Part shown: positions 1 to 6,991 of the stretch, piece after piece
Layout: the number at the start of each line of letters is the position of its first letter
How positions within the stretch are numbered: the first letter of the stretch is position 1
NCBI RefSeq assembly: GCF_030732065.1
Contig: NZ_JAVBHX010000003.1
Span: 186,001 to 250,000 of the forward strand
DNA: 64,000 nucleotides
From: Oceanimonas aquatica
GTDB taxonomy: Bacteria > Pseudomonadota > Gammaproteobacteria > Enterobacterales > Aeromonadaceae
Direction of reading: 5' to 3'
Program-made: the position numbers and the translations under genes
Notes under the pieces: generated by a model
Databases searched by the model: none
Seen by the model: the letters and a program-made list of their open reading frames with translations, nothing else
What the model was told of the DNA's origin: nothing

Positions 1-2
1 CT

Positions 3-518
3 CATTTATGGCTGATCACCCTGCATCCTTTTGATGATGGCAACGGCCGGGTAACCAGAGCGGTTACCGACAGGGCGCTGGCCCAGGCCGAGGCCCGCTC
101 CGTGCGTTTTTATTCTCTGAGTGCGGCCATTATGGCCCGGCGTAATGGCTATTATGACCACCTCGAACAAACCCAGAAGGGCAATCTGGACATCACCATC
201 TGGCTGGCCTGGTTTCTGGACACTTTGCAAGAGGCACTGCAGCAGGCGCTGGCACGGGTTGATCGGGTACTGGAAAAGGCGCACTTCTGGCAGCGACATG
301 CAAAAACGCCCCTGAGTGAACGGCAGATAAAGGTACTTAACCGGCTGCTGGATAACGCGGGAGAAGAGTTTGAAAGCGGCATTAATGCTCGTAAATATCA
401 GGCTTTGGCCAAGGTGAGCAAGGCCACGGCCACCCGTGATCTGGCAGATCTGGTAGAAAAAGGATGTTTGCACAGCCTGCCGGGCGGTGGGCGCAGCACC
501 CGGTATGGTCTGCTTTAA
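3..518 (+). CDS. Fic family protein, C-terminal part (5' end outside window)
   Basis: The frame is open from the window edge and carries the Fic catalytic motif HPFDDGNGRVTR at about bases 24-59. Fic domains transfer AMP or related groups from nucleotides to protein hydroxyls, and the motif's His and the DGNGR segment bind and orient the nucleotide. After the Fic core the C-terminal ~45 residues look like a winged helix (KATATRDLADLVEKG), as in DUF4172-type Fic proteins with a DNA-binding tail. The N-terminus, including any inhibitory helix, is not in the window, so regulation and target cannot be judged. The next gene is 142 bases away and probably unrelated. Confidence 0.85.
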   Translation, partial: HLWLITLHPFDDGNGRVTRAVTDRALAQAEARSVRFYSLSAAIMARRNGYYDHLEQTQKGNLDITIWLAWFLDTLQEALQQALARVDRVLEKAHFWQRHAKTPLSERQIKVLNRLLDNAGEEFESGINARKYQALAKVSKATATRDLADLVEKGCLHSLPGGGRSTRYGLL

Positions 519-660
519 GCAAGTACGTTCACTCTGGTCTCCATGGTCCGGCAAAGGGAATAGTGGGCAGGTGTTCTGCATAAAGTCGTTCGCGCTGCTG
601 ACTGGAACGTGAAACACTATTCTTGTCAGGCCCTGTAACTCCGCCAGCAAGGAGGACGAC

Positions 661-942
661 ATGCATATTGGTATGCTGAGCATCACCTTTTCTCTGCCGG
701 GATGTGGCTCGTTAAAGGAAAAGCGCCAGCGCATGGGTGGCATGCATGAACGGTTCGGGCGCAACCCGTCGGTAGCCGTGTGTGAGAGTGGCGAACTCAA
801 CAGTCACGATGCCAGCGAATGGTCATTTGTGGTGGTGGCGGCCTCGCGACGGGAGCTTGAATCACTGTGCAGCCGCATCGAAGATAAGATACAGAGCACC
901 GTAGATGCACGCATCATCAGCGTCACCCGCGAATTCCTGTAG
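661..942 (+). CDS. DUF503 family (YlxP-like) small protein
   Basis: This 93-residue protein begins MHIGMLSITF and contains SLKEKRQ near residue 18, the conserved LKxKR signature of DUF503/YlxP. The family is a small ferredoxin-like fold found in many bacteria, sometimes beside ribosome-maturation genes, and its biochemical role is unsettled. A strong ribosome binding site (aaggagg) lies 6 bases before the ATG. It ends seven bases before the DsbA-family gene, so the two are probably cotranscribed. Length fits the family. No function is claimed beyond family membership. Confidence 0.75.
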   Translation: MHIGMLSITFSLPGCGSLKEKRQRMGGMHERFGRNPSVAVCESGELNSHDASEWSFVVVAASRRELESLCSRIEDKIQSTVDARIISVTREFL

Positions 943-949
943 GAGTGTT

Positions 950-1597
950 ATGAAAAAGATACACATAGATATCGTTTCCGATATTGCCTGCCCCTGGTGT
1001 GCCATTGGCTATGCCCGGCTGGCGCAGGCCATGGAACGGCTGGCGCCCGATTATGAATTCAGCGTGCAGTGGAAGGCATTTGAACTGAACCCGGAGCACA
1101 CCGGGCAAGGTGAGCCCATTTTGCCTGCCCTGGCCAGAAAATACGGGCGGAGCGAGCAGGAGATGCGGGAAAACCAGCAGCGCATGATGACCATTGCCAC
1201 CGAGCTTGGCCTCAACTTTGAGAAAATACAGGAGCGGTTAACCTGCAATACCTTTGATGCCCACCGGCTGGTGAAGTGGGCAGGGGAGGAGGGCCGGCAA
1301 ACCGCCATGAAACAGGCCCTGTTCGAGGTGTATTTTGGCAAGGCGATGGATGTGTCTGATCACGCTGTGCTGCTGAGTTGCGTTCAAGCCCTGGGGCTGG
1401 ACCGGGCAAAAGCCAGGCAGGTGCTGGACTCGGATCAATACGCCGACCTGGTGCGGGAAGAGGAAGCAATTTACCAGCAGGCCGGTGTCAGTTCCGTGCC
1501 CGCCTTTATTATCAATAACCAATACCTGATTGCTGGCGCCCAGGAGCCCGATGCCCTGGTGCAGGCCCTGCAAGAGATTGGCGCCGAATCTGCCTGA
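950..1597 (+). CDS. DsbA family oxidoreductase (FrnE-like)
   Basis: The 215-residue product starts MKKIHIDIVSD and has the thioredoxin-fold active site CPWC at residues 14-17, followed by a helical insertion and the cis-Pro segment SSVPAFI near residue 182. This architecture is the FrnE/2-hydroxychromene-isomerase-like branch of the DsbA superfamily, thought to act as a cytoplasmic disulfide oxidoreductase. No signal peptide is visible, which supports a cytoplasmic place. The ATG at 950 is chosen because aggag precedes it and the motif lies at the expected distance; the frame is open further upstream but would add residues outside the fold. Its substrate is unknown. Confidence 0.85.
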   Translation: MKKIHIDIVSDIACPWCAIGYARLAQAMERLAPDYEFSVQWKAFELNPEHTGQGEPILPALARKYGRSEQEMRENQQRMMTIATELGLNFEKIQERLTCNTFDAHRLVKWAGEEGRQTAMKQALFEVYFGKAMDVSDHAVLLSCVQALGLDRAKARQVLDSDQYADLVREEEAIYQQAGVSSVPAFIINNQYLIAGAQEPDALVQALQEIGAESA

Positions 1598-1616
1598 ATG
1601 CTCACGTTATCGCCAA

Positions 1617-1640
1617 GGGCCCGCACTGCGGGCCGTTTTT
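1617..1640 (+). terminator. Rho-independent terminator after the DsbA-family gene
   Basis: The stem ggcccgc/gcgggcc with a three-base loop is followed by a run of five T, 20 bases after the stop codon. It ends the DUF503-DsbA unit before the integron integrase, which reads in the opposite direction. Confidence 0.75.
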
Positions 1641-1770
1641 GTATAGGTCTCAATTGAAATAATATGCCAGCACGTCAGAATAGGACGCAAATTAACAGAG
1701 CTGCAATCAGGGTGATCGCCTGCAAGGTCCGGCGGTAGCGTGGGTGACGTTCAACTAAATGCGCATTCGG

Positions 1771-2748
1771 TTACTGTTTATCCACGCCGGCAAGAAAGTC
1801 GAGGGGGCTGTGTGTACCGGCAAAGTGCTGACCGAGCACATGGGTGTAAATCTGAGTGGTGCGCACATCGCTGTGCCCAAGCAGCTCCTGTACGGTTCTG
1901 ATATCGCGGCCGCTTTCAAGCAGGTGAGTGGCAAATGAATGGCGAAAGGTATGGCAACTGATGCGCTTGTTGCAGATGCCGGCCTGACGAACTGCCGCTT
2001 TAAGTGCCCTGCGTGGCACCGAGTCATGCAGATGATGGCGGCAAACCACGCCGGTAACGGGATGTTTGCACAGGCTGACGGACGGGAACACAAACATCCA
2101 GGCCGGTTGACGATAGGCATTAGGGTGTTTTTTGCCAATGGCGTAAGGCAGCGATGGGCCAACACCTTTCAGGTTATCTGCCTGCTGAACCGATAAAGCA
2201 CTCTCTATCTGCCGGTGCAGCAAGCCGTGAAGCCGCTCACTTAACATGGTTTTTCTGTCTTTGTTGCCCTTGCCGTTACGCACGGTAACAGAGCCGTCGT
2301 TAAAGCCAATGTCCTGTACTCTGAGCCGCAGGCATTCGGTGATTCTGAGGCCGCTGCCATACAGCAATGAAAAAATCAGTCGGTTGCGTTCATCCAGGTG
2401 TTTGAGGATTAACGCGACTTCAGCCTGAGTAAGCACAACGGGAAGGCGGCGATATTGACTTGCACGATGAAAATCCAGTTCGCCAAGCTCGATATTCAGC
2501 ACCTTGTGATACATAAAAGCCAGGGCATTAAGGGCGGTTTTTTGCGTGTTGACGGCAACATGGCAATCGGCGGCCAGCCAAGTAAGAAAGCGGCGCACCT
2601 CTGGTGCTCCCATGTCGGCCGGGTGGCGCAGCCGATGAAAGCGAATGAATCGCTTGATCCAGTGCAGGTAGGTTTTTTCAGTTCTCAGACTGTAGCCACC
2701 CAGGCGCAGCTCCCGGCGAATGCGATTCAAAAACGGACTGGCAGCCAT
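1771..2748 (-). CDS. intI: Integron integrase (tyrosine recombinase)
   Basis: The 325-residue protein is a tyrosine recombinase with Arg135 (GSGLRITE), His266-x-x-Arg269 (CHTFRHSF), His292 (LGHSD) and nucleophile Tyr301. Between the first Arg and the HxxR box it carries the extra segment LKGVGPSLPYAIGKKHPNAY (residues 193-212), the patch that separates IntI from XerC/D and lets it bind folded single-stranded attC. It catalyses attI x attC and attC x attC exchange of gene cassettes. The ATG at 2748 is chosen over a longer frame because the protein then begins like known IntI (SPFLNRIRRELRLGGYS) and gggaaa lies before it. The gene points away from the cassette array, as in most integrons, and has a LexA-like box upstream. 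Length matches chromosomal IntI. Confidence 0.95.
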   Translation of the reverse strand: MAASPFLNRIRRELRLGGYSLRTEKTYLHWIKRFIRFHRLRHPADMGAPEVRRFLTWLAADCHVAVNTQKTALNALAFMYHKVLNIELGELDFHRASQYRRLPVVLTQAEVALILKHLDERNRLIFSLLYGSGLRITECLRLRVQDIGFNDGSVTVRNGKGNKDRKTMLSERLHGLLHRQIESALSVQQADNLKGVGPSLPYAIGKKHPNAYRQPAWMFVFPSVSLCKHPVTGVVCRHHLHDSVPRRALKAAVRQAGICNKRISCHTFRHSFATHLLESGRDIRTVQELLGHSDVRTTQIYTHVLGQHFAGTHSPLDFLAGVDKQ

Positions 2749-2769
2749 GCTTTTCCCATTCCACGAATG

Positions 2770-2785
2770 CTGGTTATCTATACAG
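2770..2785 (-). promoter_or_regulatory. LexA-like operator at the intI promoter
   Basis: CTGG-N8-ACAG matches the gammaproteobacterial LexA consensus CTGT-N8-ACAG at seven of eight fixed bases. It lies 22-37 bases upstream of the intI start codon and overlaps a possible -10 (TATACT on the minus strand). SOS control of intI through such a box is established for Vibrio and class 1 integrons; here it is inferred from sequence alone. Confidence 0.6.
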
Positions 2786-2952
2786 TATATTGTAAGCCCT
2801 GAGGTTTGCATGCGCGTTATCAACAACAAGTGCTCGTGTGCAACAGGCAAGGGCAGAAAAGACCAGTAGATAGAAGGGCTTGGGTTATGATGATGTAGAT
2901 AACTAGCAAAGCCGTGTAGATATTGAGCATGCTCATTTTGATCACGGAGTGA

Positions 2953-2984
2953 TTGCTCTAAAAGAGAGAAAATGATTTTATAAT
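2953..2984 (+). promoter_or_regulatory. Candidate cassette promoter (Pc)
   Basis: A perfect TATAAT lies at 2979-2984, about 70 bases before the attI junction and reading toward the cassettes. The best -35 (TTGCTC at 2953) leaves a long 20-base spacer, so strength is doubtful. The rest of 2749-3050 holds no gene; it contains the palindrome TGAGCATGCTCA near 2926 and the attI arm. Confidence 0.3.
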
Positions 2985-3044
2985 CAGAGTATTATGAAAT
3001 TTACTGAGCGCGAGTATCTGAACATATATGCGCATGCTCACTAT

Positions 3045-3058
3045 TAAAATGTTATGCA
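3045..3058 (+). other. attI-like recombination junction
   Basis: The core GTTATGC at 3051-3057 marks where the first cassette joins the integron platform, with the crossover between G3051 and T3052. Its place upstream of intI and just before the first cassette gene is the standard attI position. The full attI extends an unknown distance upstream. The bases TTATGC that begin cassette 1 are complementary to GCATAA at the start of the attC of the same cassette. Confidence 0.65.
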
Positions 3059-3080
3059 CACAAAGTATTTAAGGTGAATT

Positions 3081-3419
3081 ATGAAGCATATTGATTGGGG
3101 TGATTTTCAAAAAGTTGATATCCGCGTTGGAACCATTGTCGAAGTTGAAGACTTTCCAGAGGCTCGCCGACCTGCTTACAAGTTAAAAGTGGATTTTGGA
3201 GAAGAGCTTGGTATCAAAAAATCTAGCGCGCAGATCACTGATTTATACGCCAAAGAAGATTTGTTGGGTAAGCAGGTGCTGGCAGTCGTAAACTTCCCAC
3301 CAAAACAAATTGGCCCCATCATGTCTGAATGTTTGGTCACTGGGTTGCACCGGCCTGATGGTTCAGTTGTGCTTTCAACCGTTGATATGGAATTGCCAAA
3401 TGGAGCTCGGCTGGCATAA
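3081..3419 (+). CDS. CsaA-like tRNA-binding protein (cassette 1)
   Basis: The 112-residue product matches the stand-alone tRNA-binding OB-fold family (CsaA/YgjH): it opens with WGDFQKVDIRVGTIVEVEDF and ends with the typical PNGARLA. Such proteins dimerise and bind tRNA; CsaA has also been described as chaperone-like, and the true role is uncertain. A ribosome binding site (aaggtg) precedes the ATG. The stop codon TAA lies in the first core of the following attC, as is usual for cassettes. It is the first gene after attI, so it should be the best transcribed of the array if Pc is active. Base composition is clearly more AT-rich than the host genes. Confidence 0.85.
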   Translation: MKHIDWGDFQKVDIRVGTIVEVEDFPEARRPAYKLKVDFGEELGIKKSSAQITDLYAKEDLLGKQVLAVVNFPPKQIGPIMSECLVTGLHRPDGSVVLSTVDMELPNGARLA

Positions 3420-3506
3420 CAAGCCGCTCAAATTCGTTCCGGCTGCAACAAAAACGCAGCCTACACCGGACTCGCTAACGCTCGCCGTTTAGCGGGGGTG
3501 TTAGCC
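3415..3506 (+). other. attC site of cassette 1
   Basis: It begins GCATAACAAGCCGCT and ends AGCGGGGGTGTTAGCC, with imperfect inverted repeats (CCGCT against AGCGG) round a central stem region. The crossover falls in GTTAGCC at 3500-3506. Its first core GCATAAC is the exact complement of the cassette start (G)TTATGC at 3051, which closes cassette 1 as the unit 3052-3500. Confidence 0.85.
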
Positions 3507-3540
3507 ACTCTAGTCATTAACGTCATGTAGTTTTAGGAAA

Positions 3541-3807
3541 ATGGAAAAACACCTAACTTCAATAATTAAACATAGCGATCCAACACGTTTTACAAGAGAT
3601 GATTGGAAGCTAGCAACAGAAGCCGCATTTACACCATATTTTCGACGTAAAAACTTTCTCAAAAAAAATATTGATTCGTTCATGTTCGAGTTGCGCAATT
3701 TGGCAAAATTCGCCACAGATCCTGAGTACCTTGAACTTATGGAGTGGTGCTTAGCACTTCACCGTAGTGTTCTCAGAGTTGATCGGCTGGTGCATACCGA
3801 GAAATGA
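3541..3807 (+). CDS. Unrecognised 88-residue protein (cassette 2, first gene)
   Basis: I do not recognise this family. The protein is small, soluble-looking and rich in Phe, Leu and basic residues, with no signal peptide or membrane segment; the middle (FRRKNFLKKNIDSFMFELRN) is basic and likely helical. It starts 41 bases after the cassette boundary. Its TGA stop overlaps the ATG of the next gene (ATGA), so the two are translationally coupled. That arrangement, in a cassette next to defence genes, would suit a two-part toxin-antitoxin or defence module, but no motif proves this. The region is AT-rich, unlike the host chromosome. Confidence 0.6.
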   Translation: MEKHLTSIIKHSDPTRFTRDDWKLATEAAFTPYFRRKNFLKKNIDSFMFELRNLAKFATDPEYLELMEWCLALHRSVLRVDRLVHTEK

Positions 3808-4130
3808 ATAAGCTTTTTGCTAACACGATGGCATCCGACGAAAATTGGCTTAATTTATTTCAAATGACAACGCCATTGCCAAAGAATGCGGAACCAAGAG
3901 ATAAAGCCTATCAGTTATTTCAAACTATTGATGGCGTTGGCGAGGGTTGTTTTAAGCCTCAATTACAGATTATTTACGCATTTGCTCACAAGGAAGCGAA
4001 AGGGACATGGCCTGAGGATGTTTGCGGAAAAAACTTTGGTTCGCTAGTTGGTGGTTTCCCAATAACTAAAATAAGTCCACCATCAATCTTTCTTCGAGAT
4101 CCTGAAGTGAATATCTCAGTGAACCAGTAG
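3804..4130 (+). CDS. Unrecognised 108-residue protein (cassette 2, second gene)
   Basis: No family is recognised. The protein has no obvious membrane segment or catalytic motif. It starts inside the stop codon of the 88-residue gene, which implies coupled translation and a shared role. It ends at TAG 4128-4130, and the same reading frame then stays open, without a further stop, all the way to 4727. The downstream frame at 4254 may therefore be the rest of an interrupted longer protein of about 307 residues, or a separate gene. It lies inside cassette 2, whose ends at 3501 and 4758 are mutually complementary. Confidence 0.55.
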   Translation: MNKLFANTMASDENWLNLFQMTTPLPKNAEPRDKAYQLFQTIDGVGEGCFKPQLQIIYAFAHKEAKGTWPEDVCGKNFGSLVGGFPITKISPPSIFLRDPEVNISVNQ

Positions 4131-4253
4131 CGTAACATATCAGCGCATAAGTCTTTTAAGCTGGTTGGTCCCCAAACGATACTTGCTACTTATGGTAAAG
4201 CTCCAAAACTAAAAGAACAAAAAATTGGTCTCCACCGACTGAGGCGAGTTTCG

Positions 4254-4727
4254 GTGTGGTTAATTAAGGTCCATTGCGCAGTACGTTTAGCGAATACAAT
4301 TACATTTGTAGAACATATACAGGAGATCACAAAAATACAGCAGCTTGATTCAGAGCGTTCTCTTTCGTCATCGCTATTAGGTATAGTACATAACCTTACG
4401 ACAGTTGGCTTTGAGAGTTCAGGTTGGGAAGTAAATAGTCGAGAAGGTATGCTAACTGTGGTCGATAAGTTAAACCGAGATTCTATTGAAGCATTAATTC
4501 ACTCATCCCAGCAACTTATCGAATTGTCGGTTGGTGTGTTGCAAGATGTAGCAACATCATCGAAAATCTCAAAAGTCAGTATCCAGCTTAAATTACCAGA
4601 TGGTAGTTTATTCGGTAAAGCTAGAGTACTTGTCAAAGATGCAGATGCGTTTAGCCTCGGTAAGATAAGTCTCAATGAATATATGGATTGCGTCGAATGG
4701 GTTGTAGAGTCGGAGTCGAGTGGCTAA
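4254..4727 (+). CDS. Unrecognised 157-residue protein (cassette 2, third frame)
   Basis: The product is not recognised. The only usable start I see is GTG 4254, with a weak gaggcgag about 7 bases before it; there is no ATG before residue 60. The frame continues upstream without stop to TAG 4128, so it could be the 3' part of a gene split by a nonsense mutation. The C-terminal half (VSIQLKLPDGSLFGKARVLV and following) looks like compact beta structure. The stop TAA lies within the first attC core GGCTAAC, the normal position for a cassette gene, which favours a coding role for this frame. Confidence 0.5.
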   Translation: MWLIKVHCAVRLANTITFVEHIQEITKIQQLDSERSLSSSLLGIVHNLTTVGFESSGWEVNSREGMLTVVDKLNRDSIEALIHSSQQLIELSVGVLQDVATSSKISKVSIQLKLPDGSLFGKARVLVKDADAFSLGKISLNEYMDCVEWVVESESSG

Positions 4728-4765
4728 CAAACTAATTAATCGTAGAAATTTTAGGGCGTTAGGGC
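4721..4765 (+). other. Short attC site of cassette 2
   Basis: The site is only about 45 bases: TGGCTAAC, a short arm ctaattaat paired with aattttag, then GCGTTAGGGC with the crossover at GTTAGGG 4758-4764. The first core TGGCTAA is the exact complement of TTAGCCA at 3501, so cassette 2 spans 3501-4758 as one unit holding three open frames. Confidence 0.75.
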
Positions 4766-4799
4766 TCTATGGAACAAAGAACAAATTTAGGACTTTATA

Positions 4800-5891
4800 G
4801 TGAAAGAATGGATTAAAAGTAGATTTTTGAAAGTAAACGCCTTTCTCGATAAGAGATACCCAAAGTTTGAGGCGTTATTTACTGATGCTAAAACCGATCA
4901 AGTTGGCTCGTCTCTAAATAAAGTCCTTTTTAAGATCATATCTAGTGCAGTTATTGTCGCTGGATTTTTGCTGGTAATAAACCTGTTACTGATAACTTTT
5001 ACTGATAGAGGTGGAGTGTTTGGCGATTTTTTAGGCGGAGTTCTTAACCCTATTCTTACGTTTTTTACTCTGTTTGGACTAATCGTAACAATTATAATCC
5101 AACGACAAGAGCTTCGCCTCGCTAGGAATGAATACGAAAAAACAGCAGACGCATTAAGTACCTCTGCGATTGAAACTACATTCTTTAATATTATTGATCT
5201 TCACCATAATATTGTTGATAACTTAAAGGTGGATCTTGAGGAGTTAAGTGATAAAGCCGAAGCGCAGAAAGTAATTAAGGGGATATCTTCTTCAATACTA
5301 AAGGCACAAATCGGAGCAAGCTTTGCATCAAAATCTTTAAAAGCTCAGGGCCGTCCCGTTTTCGAAGAAATTCTAAATTATCTTTCTATAGAGGCTAAGT
5401 CGCCAGAGGAATCATTGGAGCGGTATAAGTATATTCAAAACAACCACAACCATATTCTCGGTCATTACTTTAGAAATTTATATCAGGCGCTTAAAGTTAT
5501 CCATAACTACGATGAAGAAAAGCTTCAGCCTGAAGAAAAGAGAAAATATACTAGTATACTAAGAGCTCAGCTATCCACCAAAGAGTTAGCCTTGCTCTTT
5601 ATGAACTGCATTGAGGGCGTGGCTGATAGTGGGCAATTTAAAAACCTATTAATTGAATTTCAAATGCTTGAGCATCTACCTATCTCTGAAATCAATGGAG
5701 GATATTCATTGGCTGGATCTAAAACTCCATTGGCTAGTGATGAAATGTTCCTTCAATATAAACACAAAAAAGATTTAGGCCTTGATCTTCAGAAGTACTA
5801 TGGCGGTGCTTTCGGTCAAAATAGAGGTGTGCCCTATAGTCTACGCCCTAACAAGTCAATCCAGCAGACCGCTGAAGCGGCGGCTGATTGA
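4800..5891 (+). CDS. PutAbiC-type abortive-infection membrane protein (cassette 3)
   Basis: The 363-residue protein matches the putative phage abortive-infection family PutAbiC. Two membrane segments lie at about residues 43-66 and 79-100, the second within GDFLGGVLNPILTFFTLFGL, the family's hallmark. A cytoplasmic helical domain follows with FFNIIDLHHNIV near 127 and NHNHILGHYFRNLYQ near 213, then the RAQLSTKELALLFMNC segment. Members are thought to kill or halt infected cells; the mechanism is unknown. Translation starts at GTG 4800 with agga seven bases upstream. The last dozen or so codons run into the attC hairpin, so the C-terminal tail (QQTAEAAAD) is encoded by attC sequence. AT-rich like the neighbouring cassettes. 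Confidence 0.8.
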   Translation: MKEWIKSRFLKVNAFLDKRYPKFEALFTDAKTDQVGSSLNKVLFKIISSAVIVAGFLLVINLLLITFTDRGGVFGDFLGGVLNPILTFFTLFGLIVTIIIQRQELRLARNEYEKTADALSTSAIETTFFNIIDLHHNIVDNLKVDLEELSDKAEAQKVIKGISSSILKAQIGASFASKSLKAQGRPVFEEILNYLSIEAKSPEESLERYKYIQNNHNHILGHYFRNLYQALKVIHNYDEEKLQPEEKRKYTSILRAQLSTKELALLFMNCIEGVADSGQFKNLLIEFQMLEHLPISEINGGYSLAGSKTPLASDEMFLQYKHKKDLGLDLQKYYGGAFGQNRGVPYSLRPNKSIQQTAEAAAD

Positions 5892-5902
5892 GACGTTAGG
5901 GC
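5845..5902 (+). other. attC site of cassette 3
   Basis: A compact, nearly perfect palindrome: GCCCTAAC and GTTAGGGC as outer cores, with arms TCAATCCAGCAGACCGC and CGGCGGCTGATTGA round a short TGAAG loop. The crossover is at GTTAGGG 5895. The opening core complements the cassette start TTAGGGC at 4759, giving cassette 3 the limits 4759-5895. The PutAbiC stop codon at 5889 is inside it. Confidence 0.9.
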
Positions 5903-5968
5903 GAGTAAGCGCTGTCGAAAGCCGTACAGTTAACCGAAGGATGCAGGGGCACTAATAGCGAGAATGAT

Positions 5969-6982
5969 ATGCCTGATTTAAACTACCAAAAACAAGCGCA
6001 GGAATTCTATGGAAAGGCACCTGTCATAATTATGGGCAGCGGGGCCTCGGCTGCGCACGGCATGTCAGGGATGGGGGCACTTGCAAAGTATCTCGTGGCG
6101 CACACTGACGTTTCCGGTCTGTCAGCTCCTGAACTGGAGGTCTGGGAAAAGTTCTGCCAGGTTTTGGGCGACGGCGTAGACCTAGAGTCTGCCCTACACC
6201 AGGTAGCAGCTTCTGAAGAACTAACGTCCAGAATCGTTAAAGCTACCTGGGCGCTAATTTACTCTGAAGACATAGAAATCTTTCAGAAGAGTCTTCAGGA
6301 TAATGCGATGTTTCCATTGAGTCGCCTTCTTGAGCATATGTTCAGAAGCAGCCTCAAAAGGATAAATATTATCACTACAAATTATGATCGCCTAGCGGAG
6401 TATGCCTGCGATCAGAGGCGCATTCATCATTACACCGGATTTACGCACGGCTTCTTCCGCCAACTCGCGGCCCCTACAGAAATCACCTCTGCTCGCAGGG
6501 TTAATATCTGGAAGGTCCATGGATCTCTAGATTGGTTTCAGACCCCTCTGGAAGATACTGTAGCCCTCTCAAATATCCAAGGGATACCAGATAACTATCA
6601 ACCGCAGATCGTGACCCCTGGCACTCAAAAATATCAAAAAACACATCTGGAGCCGTTCCGCTCCATTATCAATAACGCTGATCTAGCTATCAATGAAGCT
6701 GGTTCTTACCTTTGTATTGGCTACGGTTTTAATGACGAACATATTCAACCGAAGCTGATGGTGAAGTGCCTTAGACAGAAGACACCTGTAACCATTATTA
6801 CTTATGCGCTTTCTGACTCAGCAAAAAAGCTTATTCTTGATGGTAAAGCACAGAACTACCTAGCAATCGAACGGGGTGAAACAGACGATCAATCCATCGT
6901 CTATTCCTCTCTGGATAAGGATCCGCTTAAGGTAGAAATGAATATCTGGAGCCTTGAAGGCTACCTGTCACTAATCATATAG
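5969..6982 (+). CDS. SIR2-domain NADase of the SIR2-HerA defence system (cassette 4)
   Basis: This 337-residue protein has the SIR2-like NAD-binding signature GSGAS at residues 23-27, TTNYDR with Asn138 and Asp140, and KVHGSLDWF with His184, the residues expected for NAD+ binding and hydrolysis. It lacks the zinc-finger cysteines of deacetylase sirtuins, as in defence SIR2 proteins. In characterised SIR2-HerA (Nezha-type) systems the SIR2 subunits assemble with a HerA hexamer and deplete NAD+ on phage infection. The herA gene starts 10 bases downstream, so they form one operon. The pair starts 73 bases after the cassette boundary. A more distant reading as a general metabolic sirtuin is unlikely given the partner. 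Confidence 0.9.
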   Translation: MPDLNYQKQAQEFYGKAPVIIMGSGASAAHGMSGMGALAKYLVAHTDVSGLSAPELEVWEKFCQVLGDGVDLESALHQVAASEELTSRIVKATWALIYSEDIEIFQKSLQDNAMFPLSRLLEHMFRSSLKRINIITTNYDRLAEYACDQRRIHHYTGFTHGFFRQLAAPTEITSARRVNIWKVHGSLDWFQTPLEDTVALSNIQGIPDNYQPQIVTPGTQKYQKTHLEPFRSIINNADLAINEAGSYLCIGYGFNDEHIQPKLMVKCLRQKTPVTIITYALSDSAKKLILDGKAQNYLAIERGETDDQSIVYSSLDKDPLKVEMNIWSLEGYLSLII

Positions 6983-6991
6983 GAAGAAGAC

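Noticed and set aside
1771-2850. Integrase as evidence of a prophage or genomic island
   Set aside because: The IntI-specific segment and adjacent attI/attC sites identify an integron; no phage genes are present.
4131-4253. A further attC separating two cassettes inside cassette 2
   Set aside because: No GTTRRRY core with a complementary RYYYAAC partner is found, and the outer ends at 3501 and 4721-4758 already complement each other.
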